Assembly (NCBI RefSeq): GCF_019923745.1
Contig: NZ_JAANOG010000007.1
Coordinates: forward strand, 62,001-126,000
Direction of reading: 5' to 3'
Length of the DNA: 64,000 nucleotides
Source: Aquirufa aurantiipilula
Lineage (GTDB): Bacteria > Bacteroidota > Bacteroidia > Cytophagales > Spirosomataceae
Position 1 is the first letter of the stretch. Each line of letters begins with the position of its first letter. Below, piece by piece: positions 45,701-53,754 of this stretch. Position numbers and translations under genes: made by a program. The notes under the pieces are model-generated. The model worked only from the letters and a program-made list of their open reading frames with translations. It was not told the origin of the DNA and ran no database searches.

Positions 45701-45822
45701 AAATGGTGATTGGCAGTTTTGGAAAAACCAAAATTGACCTAGATCCCGAATCAGCCAAGCACATCAACACTTGTTTAGTGAAAGAATATATGAACGAATA
45801 TCAAGGAAATAGAGCATGGTAA
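42739..45822 (+). CDS. hsdR: type I restriction enzyme, R subunit
   Basis: Motor and nuclease subunit that translocates and cuts unmethylated DNA. 1027 residues. N-terminal PD-(D/E)xK nuclease: RPDITILINGMPLAFIEVKK with Asp near 119 and EVKK at about 134-137. SF2 helicase: Walker A HTQGSGKT at about 313-320, DEVH at about 426-429 in FLDEVHRSYNPTG, motif III GLTGTPL, and motifs V/VI LLTGFDAKRLKKLYIGR and LTRVNRPYK. A C-terminal helical region contacts HsdM. Intact. Overlaps hsdM by 7 bases. First gene of an operon that runs to 50275. Confidence 0.96.
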   Translation: MAFNENSRVKIPAILHLNRLGYKYISLTKAKWDLETNIFTDIFHDSINRINPELDKADIKRLLEDVSLVLDNEDLGEAFYNMLTSTSGTKLIDFKDLNINSYHVVTELTYKNGDDEFRPDITILINGMPLAFIEVKKPNNQEGVLQERDRINVRFKNKKFRKFINISQLLVFSNNMEYDIESIEPIQGAFYASTSYNSANFNCFREEDKFDLATLLKVEDDDLENLVLKDNNLSVIKHSPEFITNKDPNSPTNRILTSLFSRDRFATILKYAIAYVNEEKGLEKHIMRYPQLFATKAIERKLNEGIKKGIIWHTQGSGKTALSYYNVKYLTDYFQQKGVVPKFYFIVDRIDLMNQAKREFTSRGLIVHTVNSKDELLRNFKARQAIHNLSGKREITVVNIQKFKDDTDVLKVNDYDINTQRVYFLDEVHRSYNPTGSFLANLLNSDRNAIIIGLTGTPLIGNDRTSRQIFGDYIHKYYYNASIADGYTLKLIREDIETTYKFQLKEALKEVEILKGDADKRVIYAHARFVEPMLDYIVQDFLKSRVRFGDESIGAMVVCDSAEQARKLFEIFISKYNPTQKTVEEVPPYLMTAEPVLDYGTNLADQNKNLVASLILHDIGSKDDRKNEVEGFKDGKIDILFVYNMLLTGFDAKRLKKLYIGRIIKNHNLLQTLTRVNRPYKKFRYGYVVDFADITKEFDATNKAYFDELQAELGDEIQNYSNLFKSKEEIEEEIKSIKEKLFHYDLRNAEVFSQQISQIEDRTQVLAIKKALEIAKNIYNLIRLEGHFDLLEKVDFKKLNQLYNEASRHLDLLNLKANIENNVDTTNLLNVALENVLFMFHKVSEEEMVIADQLKDMLRKTREALGGNFDQVDPQFVNLYEELKRLFDKKNLDEISQDEMKYNIASLQKIYDKVTELNRKNNLLKAKYENDTKYARMHKRILENGNISKRESEICETLMDIKKQVDEKVMINTQMLNNESYFDKLLIQMVIGSFGKTKIDLDPESAKHINTCLVKEYMNEYQGNRAW

Positions 45823-47444
45823 CCCAAGATTTTACAGTACAGACAAAAGAACTAATTGATAACCTGAAGGGTGTTTGTACCTCATATGGATTAGGAAACG
45901 ATGGTAATGAATTTAAAATTATAACCCAGGTGTTTCTATATAAGTTTATGAACGACAAATTTGGGTATGAGGTAAAACAATTAGAACCTAAACTAGCTTT
46001 GGCCGAAAGCTGGGAAAAGGAAATTGCCCAATATAGCGACAACCAATATGAAATGTTGTTACTACGCATGAGCCCTGACAGCGCCAAACTAAAACGGGAA
46101 CATTTTATCTCTAACCTTTATAACCGACAAGACACTGTAGAATTTGCTAAGTTTTTTGATGATACCCTACGTGATATCGCCATATTCAATAACGATATTT
46201 TCTCGGTAAAAACAGGCTCAGGTGCGAAAATTGTATTGTTTGATGAAATCAGTAATTACATTACAGACAGCAATCAGCGTGATAATTTTTGCAAAGCTAT
46301 TATCAACCAATTAGTGAATTTTAGTTTCGAGAAAATCTTCAATCAAAAGTTTGATTTCTTCTCTACAATTTTTGAATACCTCATTAAAGATTATAACAAA
46401 GATGGTGGAGGTAAATACGCGGAGTATTACACTCCTCATGCGGTTTCAAAAATCATGGCTTCTATCTTGGTAGATAAGCCAGTGAGTAATGTAACTTGTT
46501 ACGACCCATCGGCAGGTTCGGGAACCTTATTAATGAATTTGGCTCATGCCATTGGCGAGGATCGCTGTACAATTTATTCACAGGATATTTCTCAGAAGTC
46601 ATCAAGTATGTTGCGTTTGAATTTGATATTGAACAATTTGGTTCACTCCATTCAAAATATTATTCAGGGCAATACCATTAAAACCCCATACCACAAGGTT
46701 GGTGATAAGCTGATGAAATTTGATTATATAGTATCAAATCCTCCCTTTAAGTTAGACTTTAGTGATTACGTAGCCGATTTAGATACCAAGCAAAACAACG
46801 AACGCTTTTTTGCCGGTTTTCCGAATATCCCGAAAAAGGACAAAGACAAAATGGCCATTTATCCTTTGTTCATTCAGCATATCATGTTTTCATTATCTGA
46901 TAATGGAAAAGCTGCAATTGTAGTACCTACTGGTTTTATTACGGCACAAAGCGGCATTGAAAAGAAAATACGAGAACGTCTGGTTGAGGAAAAAATGTTA
47001 CGTGGTGTGGTTAGTATGCCGAGTAATATTTTTGCCACCACAGGCACCAATGTAAGTATTTTGTTTTTGGACAAAGCCAATATAAAAGGTGATATTGTAT
47101 TGATGGATGCTTCTAAATTAGGTTCTACAGTAAAGGAAGGAAAGAGTCAAAAAACAGTGCTATCTGATATTGAAGAGCTGACAATTATAGAAACCTTCAA
47201 TAAGCATGTAGCTAAGGAAGATTTTGCCATTGTGGTGAATTACGAACAGATAAAAGAAAAAAACTACAGTTTTAGTGCAGGGCAATATTTTGAGGTGAAA
47301 ATTGAATATACAGACATTACACCTGCCGAGTTTGAAGCCAAAATGAATAGCTTTAAAGCCAACTTAAACAACCTTTTTGCCGAATCTAGAACATTGGAAA
47401 TAGAAATTCATGAACAATTAAATAGATTGAAGTATGAGTTTTAA
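45816..47444 (+). CDS. hsdM: type I DNA methyltransferase, M subunit
   Basis: N6-adenine methyltransferase that protects host DNA and is also needed for cleavage. 542 residues. N-terminal helical domain (ELIDNLKGVCTSYGLGNDGN), then AEYYTPHAVSKIMASIL, SAM motif I CYDPSAGSGTLLMNLAHAIG at about 228-247, and catalytic motif IV NPPF at about 308 in FDYIVSNPPFKLDF. The order and length are typical. hsdR ends 7 bases inside it and hsdS starts 11 bases before its end, so translation is probably coupled. Confidence 0.96.
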   Translation: MVTQDFTVQTKELIDNLKGVCTSYGLGNDGNEFKIITQVFLYKFMNDKFGYEVKQLEPKLALAESWEKEIAQYSDNQYEMLLLRMSPDSAKLKREHFISNLYNRQDTVEFAKFFDDTLRDIAIFNNDIFSVKTGSGAKIVLFDEISNYITDSNQRDNFCKAIINQLVNFSFEKIFNQKFDFFSTIFEYLIKDYNKDGGGKYAEYYTPHAVSKIMASILVDKPVSNVTCYDPSAGSGTLLMNLAHAIGEDRCTIYSQDISQKSSSMLRLNLILNNLVHSIQNIIQGNTIKTPYHKVGDKLMKFDYIVSNPPFKLDFSDYVADLDTKQNNERFFAGFPNIPKKDKDKMAIYPLFIQHIMFSLSDNGKAAIVVPTGFITAQSGIEKKIRERLVEEKMLRGVVSMPSNIFATTGTNVSILFLDKANIKGDIVLMDASKLGSTVKEGKSQKTVLSDIEELTIIETFNKHVAKEDFAIVVNYEQIKEKNYSFSAGQYFEVKIEYTDITPAEFEAKMNSFKANLNNLFAESRTLEIEIHEQLNRLKYEF

Positions 47445-48768
47445 TTTAAAAAGTACTTTGAAATCAGATGATATTCCATTTATACTTCCAGATAATTGGT
47501 CTTGGTATAAATGGGGTGACCTAATTACAGAATATCAGCAAGGATTGATAAGATCTAACCGAGAACTTTCTGAATCAGGAACCCCCTATTTAAAAATGAA
47601 TAATCTCGATAATAATGGAGGTTATCATTTGAATAGAATTGAATATACAGTTGTTTCAAAAGAGGAATTAGAAAAGTACAGATTACACAAAGACGACTTT
47701 TTATTGAATGTTAGAAATAGTAAGGAATTAGTTGGAAAGACTTGTGTGATTGGCAATCTTAACTTTAACATGGTGTTTAACCACATGTTGGTTAGAATAA
47801 AACATCATGAAGGAATTTCTAGCACCTACATTAATGCATTACTTAAAATTCCAGTAATGAGAAAATTCATTGATAGGTGTAAAAGCGGCACAACAACTGT
47901 AATTGCTTTATATCAAAGAGATTTGTATGATATACCAATACCTCTTCCAGATAAAAAAACACAGGACTCAATAGTTGCTTTTGTAAAGAATAACTATTCC
48001 AAAATCGAACTCAACAACCGCATCAATGGTGAATTAGAATCCATGGCCAAAACCATCTACGATTATTGGTTTGTTCAGTTTGATTTCCCTGATAAAAATG
48101 GAAAGCCATACAAAACGAGTGGCGGTAATATGTTTTGGAATGAGGAGTTGAAAAGAGAGATTCCTGAGGGATGGGAAGATGGAAAACTTGGAGATATAGC
48201 AGAACTTGTTCGTGGTGTAACTTATGATTCAAGTGAGATTAAGAGTCAAAACGAAACTGGAGTAATTCCAATATTAAGGGCAACTAATGTTTCTGGCAAT
48301 GTCATTGATTTAAATGATATGGTATATGTTCCTAAAGAGAATGTTTCCTCTAGCCAGGTTCTAAATAAGTACGATATATTAATTACGATGTCCAGTGGTA
48401 GCAAGGAACATATTGGCAAGAATGGATTTTTCTATTTTGAAGAGGAAGTATCATTCGGAGCCTTTTGTGCAAAAATTGTTGCAAAAGGGGAATTCAGATT
48501 TTATTTATACTCATACACACAATCAGATTTCATGTTTACGACCATTAAAAACGAATGTTTAGGGACTAACATAAATAATCTCAATGGTGGACTTGTAAAG
48601 GGTTTTAAAATTTTAGTTCCACCAGATGGAATGATTGAATCTTTTAATGAAATAGTTTCTCCTTTATATGAAAAAATTGGTAATAACTTAATCGAAAACC
48701 AAAAACTCATCGAACTGCGTGATTGGCTTTTGCCAATGCTGATGAATGGGCAGGTGAAGGTGAATTAA
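47434..48768 (+). CDS. hsdS: type I specificity subunit
   Basis: Recognises the bipartite DNA target for HsdR and HsdM. 444 residues with two target-recognition domains: about 1-170 (starts FILPDNWSWYKWGDLITEYQ) and about 230-400 (EIPEGWEDGKLGDIAELVRG), each followed by a helical spacer (IPLPDKKTQDSIVAFVKNNY; LIELRDWLLPMLMNGQVKVN). Both halves are complete, so the system should be active. No duplicate or inverted second hsdS is visible, so no phase-variation shufflon is evident. Confidence 0.94.
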   Translation: MSFNLKSTLKSDDIPFILPDNWSWYKWGDLITEYQQGLIRSNRELSESGTPYLKMNNLDNNGGYHLNRIEYTVVSKEELEKYRLHKDDFLLNVRNSKELVGKTCVIGNLNFNMVFNHMLVRIKHHEGISSTYINALLKIPVMRKFIDRCKSGTTTVIALYQRDLYDIPIPLPDKKTQDSIVAFVKNNYSKIELNNRINGELESMAKTIYDYWFVQFDFPDKNGKPYKTSGGNMFWNEELKREIPEGWEDGKLGDIAELVRGVTYDSSEIKSQNETGVIPILRATNVSGNVIDLNDMVYVPKENVSSSQVLNKYDILITMSSGSKEHIGKNGFFYFEEEVSFGAFCAKIVAKGEFRFYLYSYTQSDFMFTTIKNECLGTNINNLNGGLVKGFKILVPPDGMIESFNEIVSPLYEKIGNNLIENQKLIELRDWLLPMLMNGQVKVN

Positions 48769-48779
48769 AATTTAAAAAG

Positions 48780-49601
48780 ATGCTATTAGTACAATTATCA
48801 AATAGATGTAAGCTGTTCGAATCAATTTCAACTGATACTTGGAACAAAATAATCAGGAACCATCGAACTGGCAATCAAGCAAGGGAAATTGGTCTTACAT
48901 CTGATATTGTTTCTGAAATCGAAGACAATCGCTTATCCTTTCCTAACATTGGTGTTTGGGCATTAGAGGCAAGAAATGAAAGAACTCATGGAAACGACAT
49001 GGACATTTTTGTCGAAACCGCAACTGGTCAGTTTCTTTGGTGGGCTTTACAAGCTAAGGTTTTAAATCTTGACGGCACATATCATGACATTGCTACTTTA
49101 AGAAGTGGTCGTGAGTATCAATGGACTAAATTGAATCGTCTTTCAGCTGCTTCAGGGTGTGTTGTTCGCTATCTGCTTTACAATGGCTTAGCTGATTACC
49201 TTTTCAATGGTAAAGACATTTGTTCAAGGAAATTTGATGAAGACCAATTTGGTTGTTCATTAGTAAAAACAAATGATATAGAAAGGTTAGCATTGGCAGG
49301 CCCCGTTAGTTTTCATAGCTTTCATCCAAAGCTTGCACAACCGTGGCGGATAATTACTTGTTGTTTATTTAATCCTAATAAAGAAGAGGCAACTTATTAT
49401 TCATCAGCACAAATTCGTGAAGCTGTAGGACTTTATCCGTATAGCATTGGAAACAAAGCAACTCTTGATCTACCAAGTGTAGATACAAAACTTAATGACT
49501 TTTCAGTAAATGCGATAAATGATTTTTCAGTCTCTGCCGAAAGAAAACCAGCATATAGAATTGTAATCAGGTCAACTACCTCACTTAATCAAACGAATTA
49601 A
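48780..49601 (+). CDS. putative nuclease-like protein joined to the hsd operon
   Basis: 273 residues from ATG at 48780, 11 bases after the hsdS stop; an ATG at 48723 inside hsdS would add residues not needed. Not firmly recognised; the arrangement THGNDMDIFVE followed by WWALQAKVLNLDGTYHDI resembles the DUF6615 group and has the spacing of a PD-(D/E)xK nuclease (Asp, then QAK instead of ExK). This is a motif-level reading. No membrane segment. The AbiGi-like gene follows after 2 bases, so both are likely translated together. A toxin or effector part is the inference. Confidence 0.6.
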   Translation: MLLVQLSNRCKLFESISTDTWNKIIRNHRTGNQAREIGLTSDIVSEIEDNRLSFPNIGVWALEARNERTHGNDMDIFVETATGQFLWWALQAKVLNLDGTYHDIATLRSGREYQWTKLNRLSAASGCVVRYLLYNGLADYLFNGKDICSRKFDEDQFGCSLVKTNDIERLALAGPVSFHSFHPKLAQPWRIITCCLFNPNKEEATYYSSAQIREAVGLYPYSIGNKATLDLPSVDTKLNDFSVNAINDFSVSAERKPAYRIVIRSTTSLNQTN

Positions 49602-49603
49602 AA

Positions 49604-50275
49604 ATGGCAAGGATCAGTTCAACCACTTTATTCAACTTTACAGAGAGTTTAGATTATCTAATCAATAATTTAAGAGAGGGTTTTTATTGTAGTAATACCT
49701 TTGAAAAATTGCCATTAAGAAACAATGGTTATCGTGTTGCGATGGCTTGCTTTTGTGATATTCCGTTGAGTTTAATCAAAGAACATTTTGATTGGTATGG
49801 TAGATATGGTATTGGAATAAAAAGAACATATGCAAGAGAACTCGGTGTAAAACCAGTTTGGTATGTAACCAGTGAAAGCCAACTGGTAAAATCCCTTATT
49901 AAAAACAAAGAACTTAATGAATACGAAAGGAAACATTTACTTCCTTATTTAAAGCAATTCATAGGTAATCAAGAATACAAAGACGGAAAAGAGAAGCGAA
50001 AGAAATTCTATGATGAAAGAGAATGGCGCTACATCCCGAACAATTCGCTAGTTGAGCCACTCTTTAGCACGAATAGAAAATCAATTCCGCAAAATAAAGA
50101 TGAAAAGCATAGAATGAAGTTAAACTTAAGTGCTATTGAATACATAATCATCAACAAGGAAAATGAATTTGATAAAATAACCCCTATTTTAAAAACGCTT
50201 AGCAATGAAAATGTAAGGTTTGAAGTTTTGCTTTCAAAAATAATAACATCGAAACAAATTGAAAGAGATTTTTAG
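49604..50275 (+). CDS. AbiGi-like abortive infection protein
   Basis: 223 residues. The N-terminal half (SSTTLFNFTESLDYLINNLR, then RVAMACFCDIPLSLIKEHFD WYGRYGIGIKR pattern, VKPVWYVTSESQL) matches the AbiGi family, described as the antitoxin partner of the AbiGii nucleotidyltransferase toxin. AbiGii itself is not here; the partner position is taken by the nuclease-like gene. The C-terminal part (KFYDEREWRYIP) is the usual family end. Last gene of the hsd-linked operon, with no convincing gene on its strand for 259 bases. Confidence 0.75.
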   Translation: MARISSTTLFNFTESLDYLINNLREGFYCSNTFEKLPLRNNGYRVAMACFCDIPLSLIKEHFDWYGRYGIGIKRTYARELGVKPVWYVTSESQLVKSLIKNKELNEYERKHLLPYLKQFIGNQEYKDGKEKRKKFYDEREWRYIPNNSLVEPLFSTNRKSIPQNKDEKHRMKLNLSAIEYIIINKENEFDKITPILKTLSNENVRFEVLLSKIITSKQIERDF

Positions 50276-50534
50276 CTATCCAATATCATAAGCATATTTA
50301 ATAACAATATGTAGCAAATCGAAAATCTATAAGTTGGTAAATGATTTATTCTCATTCCAACTTGAAAAATGGAATTAGTAAAATTCACTTCCTTTACTTG
50401 AAATAAAAATCACTATACTTAAACTTAATAACTCAACAGTTTAACAATCCCTTGACTATACATCATTTCAGCGCTTACTTTAGGACAAAATGATCGAATA
50501 TTCAGAATAAATTGCTTTAATTTTAAAAATCCCC

Positions 50535-51044
50535 ATGACAAAACACCTATTAAAATTCTTAGATATATACTTAATTATTCTGAGTGTAATTTTGGCATCC
50601 TTCATATACTTTATTTTTAAAGAGAAAATGGAAATTTCTATCACAATTATTGCTTTAGCAATTTCAGTTTCGATAGGTTTACGACAATACAAAATTGAAA
50701 ATGATAAAATATTTAAAGAGCTTTTCGTAATGTACAATGATAAATATGATGAGAAGTTTAATAATCATTTAAATCATATTGTCTATCAATCCCAGAATAA
50801 TCCAGAATATCGTTTATCAGAAATGGAACAATCAATTGTAATTGATTATTTAAATATTTGTGCTGAAGAATATCTTTGGTACACAAAAGGCAGAATTGAT
50901 CCTACTGTTTGGAAATCATGGGAAAGTGGAATGAAATTCTACTTGGAAAAAAAAACAATCAAAGAATTCATAGTATCAGAAAGCTCTCAAAAAGAATCTT
51001 ATTATGGACTTTTTGAATACTTAAACATAGGCAAAACTGCCTAA
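50535..51044 (+). CDS. small membrane protein, unknown
   Basis: 169 residues, two membrane helices at about 9-29 and 33-52 (FLDIYLIILSVILASFIYFI; ISITIIALAISVSIGLRQYK), then a charged helical domain of about 115 residues in the cytoplasm. Not recognised. The layout, two helices plus a soluble helical part, recurs in defence-island genes of unknown role. Separated from the hsd operon by 259 bases and ended by a hairpin that overlaps its stop, so it is probably its own unit. Confidence 0.65.
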   Translation: MTKHLLKFLDIYLIILSVILASFIYFIFKEKMEISITIIALAISVSIGLRQYKIENDKIFKELFVMYNDKYDEKFNNHLNHIVYQSQNNPEYRLSEMEQSIVIDYLNICAEEYLWYTKGRIDPTVWKSWESGMKFYLEKKTIKEFIVSESSQKESYYGLFEYLNIGKTA

Positions 51045-51051
51045 AAGGCAG
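51037..51051 (+). terminator. hairpin overlapping the stop of the membrane protein gene
   Basis: CTGCCT - AAA - AGGCAG, followed by an AT-rich but not pure T stretch. It includes the TAA stop at 51042-51044. Confidence 0.45.
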
Positions 51052-51453
51052 ATTTAAAAGATTTTAAGTAATTCGGATTGACTGAAGCAATAAGTTTTAT
51101 CTAATCAGAATAACATTATTCTTTGGACAAAAAGGACAAAATTAACGTTTATAAAGAATCATCGCCAGACAAGCTTTAGAAATAGAGTTTAAATCAGAGC
51201 TTCTAAAAAAAAGACCTGTGATTACTAAGGAAAGAAAGTTGATCGTTTGGCGATACAGTCAGCAGGCTCCCACTCTGATGCTTGTTTCCTGGTCGATCTT
51301 GCTTCCAGTGTATATTATTATATTTAATGGTGTGAAACTAGGTTTTAAAGCGAGTTCTTACGCTTCTAAGCAATTAAGACTTAGTCGAAAATCAAGTCGT
51401 TATCTAGCAAATAAAAGTAATTCACTCCCAAGATTTATACACCTTGACGTGAA
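51045..51453. other. 409-base gap between membrane protein and subtilase genes
   Basis: Convergent spacer after the hairpin at 51037-51051. The plus-strand open frame at 51218-51523 has no family features and runs across the end of the subtilase gene, so no gene is called. Inverted repeat arms TAATTCAC / GTGAATTA (51418-51425, 51449-51456) span the subtilase stop and might end its transcript. Confidence 0.4.
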
Positions 51454-53754
51454 TTATGCTGATGCTGATGCTGATGCTCTAGCAGTTATTTCTAATTTTA
51501 CAGGAACAAGTGCATTATATTGATTGATAATTTTACTGTACAAATCAACGCTTGATTTTGGCGATATAACTGTTAATATTAATGCATACTTTACTTTTTT
51601 GGAATTTTTTCTTCTACCTCTTTGAAGTGCATGTATATGAAACATTGGTTTTTTAATATTTTCAGCCCTTTTATTCTTTCTTTTTGACTCTAAACTATCC
51701 CATTTAAAATCAGATCGTAGGTCATTTTCAGTTTGAAAAGGAGTTTTCCCAGACTCACTTACAGGGAATGTAGATAGCTTTGCCCATCCTTCTGCTTCCA
51801 ATTGCTGCACTTTTGCTGGGTCTACGCTAATATCTACTTGTTTGATTTTATTTCCCTTTTTAAATGCAAATTTTGATGAGTTAGGGTAAAACGAGGTAAC
51901 AATGGAAGAAGTTGAATAATCATCAGGGCTTTGTGGATCAACATTCGTAAGAACTGCAGCTGTCCATCTAAAAATTATATTTCCGGTAAGAATATCTTCA
52001 GACCATGGAATTGGTAATTCAATATATTTACCAGACTCTATTTCTCCATTATATATTAAAGTATATGATTTTTCAGGACAAGTCGCAAATTGTTGAATAT
52101 CGTCTAGTAAAATTCCATGTCCAATTTCATTTGTGTAACCAACACATTTTTCCGAAACACCATGAATTATTAATGCTCGTGCTATTAAAGCATTGATTAC
52201 ATTATCACTATATCCCATTAATTGGCTGGTTGTCGCACTCGCAATCGGGCTAGAAAAACTAGTTCCCTGAGTCAAAACACGAGAGCCACCTATATTATTC
52301 ATTAATTGAATTGGATTTTGATCGCATCCTCCGAATGCGGATAAGTCTGGTTTAAGTTTATTCCCTTCTCTTCCTGGACCAATACAACTATATGGGGCCC
52401 TAAATATAGTATCATCAAATTTGGAATATGCTCCAATTGCCAATCCATTTATCATATCGGAAGGTGCTTGAATTCTATTATATCCAATTATTTCGCCATC
52501 ATTACCGACAGCTGTACAAAATAAAATATTATGTTTTTGAATTAAAATATCGCAGGCAAATGTAAATCGAGATATATGATCATCTAATATTTGACCTTCA
52601 GGTCCTAAGCTTAAATTATAAACTTTTATATGGTCATTTGAAGGTACAATTTTTTCAATAGCATCTATAACATCATATAGGTCTGCATCTTTTGAATCAA
52701 CTGATAGTACTCGAAATACTTTTACAGAAACGGATGGTTCTGGTAGTTGATCAGAATTCTTATATTTATTGAGTGCGCCGTATAATACTGCACTGGCTAC
52801 TTGAGTTCCATGATCACATAAATAATCAACTTCATTACCACTTACACACTCTTCATAATCTACATAAGGATCTAAAGCTGGATTTCCTGCTGTATAGCCA
52901 CCATCAATTACTCCAACAGTAACTAATGGTTTAATTGTAAATACTGGAGGTGTTGGGGCTCCATTCTGTAAATAACCTCTATTAATTTTTGATAAATCTC
53001 TGATATTTAGAGGGTGAATAGTTCTCAATGGGTTAAATCCAGCAAGTATATTTAACACATCTCGATTCCCCATTAAACTTATAAAAGTTATGCCTTCATC
53101 ATACTGCTTATATCGAACTTGATCTAAGTCTACTCCAACTGATTTTATAAGATTAAGAAATTGATCCATTGCAGCCTTCTTGTCAATATCAAACGGATGT
53201 AGAACAGCTTCTAAACGGCCAGATTTCCAATCATCTTGAAAACCTCCTATTTGTTCCTTTTCTGAAAGCAAATCAATGCTCATTAATTTTCTGACATCTT
53301 CTGTGAAGCTTTTAGTTTGAGTATCTTCTGGTTTATTTAATTGTGTTTTAAATTTATTTATACTTACCTCTGTCCCTCTTACAAAAAATAATTTCCCCTG
53401 AGTTAAGTCATTCTTTTCATTTTTCTCAGTGTAATGTTCTGATCGCCAAATCCTAGAGCCTATTTCTTGTAAACCAAATCGCTCTGTAGTTCCGTCAAAT
53501 ATTGAATCTGGATAATAGCTTTTAGCCGAAAAATCTGGATGCATTCTCATACATAAAACTATCTCATTGGGTAATCTTGAGTTTATAGGTAATTGACGTA
53601 AAATTTCAGTCGCAGAATCTAAGTCATTAATAATTTTATCTTTAGCTTCATTAAAGGATATAGGCAAAGGTTTTCCGAAATTAGATGACCTTTTTGTAAT
53701 TGAATGGCTATATAACTCTCCTTTATAAAGAATGGGTCTTCTTTTATTATTCAT
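51454..53754 (-). CDS. subtilisin-like (S8) serine protease, IetS-type
   Basis: 766 residues, no signal peptide, so cytoplasmic. After a 270-residue N-domain the S8 catalytic domain has Asp284 (VGVIDGG), His315 (CDHGTQVASAV), the oxyanion Asn418 (TAVGNDG) and nucleophile Ser499 (GTSFSSPIASA), all intact. The C-domain ends in the repeat ASASASA, encoded by a hexanucleotide repeat. With the AAA ATPase overlapping upstream by 8 bases it matches the IetAS pair (Ti plasmid toxin-antitoxin-like system; later listed among anti-phage systems, ATPase plus protease). Which protein triggers which in defence is not known from the sequence. Confidence 0.88.
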   Translation of the reverse strand: MNNKRRPILYKGELYSHSITKRSSNFGKPLPISFNEAKDKIINDLDSATEILRQLPINSRLPNEIVLCMRMHPDFSAKSYYPDSIFDGTTERFGLQEIGSRIWRSEHYTEKNEKNDLTQGKLFFVRGTEVSINKFKTQLNKPEDTQTKSFTEDVRKLMSIDLLSEKEQIGGFQDDWKSGRLEAVLHPFDIDKKAAMDQFLNLIKSVGVDLDQVRYKQYDEGITFISLMGNRDVLNILAGFNPLRTIHPLNIRDLSKINRGYLQNGAPTPPVFTIKPLVTVGVIDGGYTAGNPALDPYVDYEECVSGNEVDYLCDHGTQVASAVLYGALNKYKNSDQLPEPSVSVKVFRVLSVDSKDADLYDVIDAIEKIVPSNDHIKVYNLSLGPEGQILDDHISRFTFACDILIQKHNILFCTAVGNDGEIIGYNRIQAPSDMINGLAIGAYSKFDDTIFRAPYSCIGPGREGNKLKPDLSAFGGCDQNPIQLMNNIGGSRVLTQGTSFSSPIASATTSQLMGYSDNVINALIARALIIHGVSEKCVGYTNEIGHGILLDDIQQFATCPEKSYTLIYNGEIESGKYIELPIPWSEDILTGNIIFRWTAAVLTNVDPQSPDDYSTSSIVTSFYPNSSKFAFKKGNKIKQVDISVDPAKVQQLEAEGWAKLSTFPVSESGKTPFQTENDLRSDFKWDSLESKRKNKRAENIKKPMFHIHALQRGRRKNSKKVKYALILTVISPKSSVDLYSKIINQYNALVPVKLEITARASASASA

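Noticed and set aside
51218-51523. 101-residue open frame on the plus strand
   Set aside because: Its end runs antisense across the subtilase stop and (Ala-Ser)n repeat, it has no family feature and no upstream start context; judged a chance frame.
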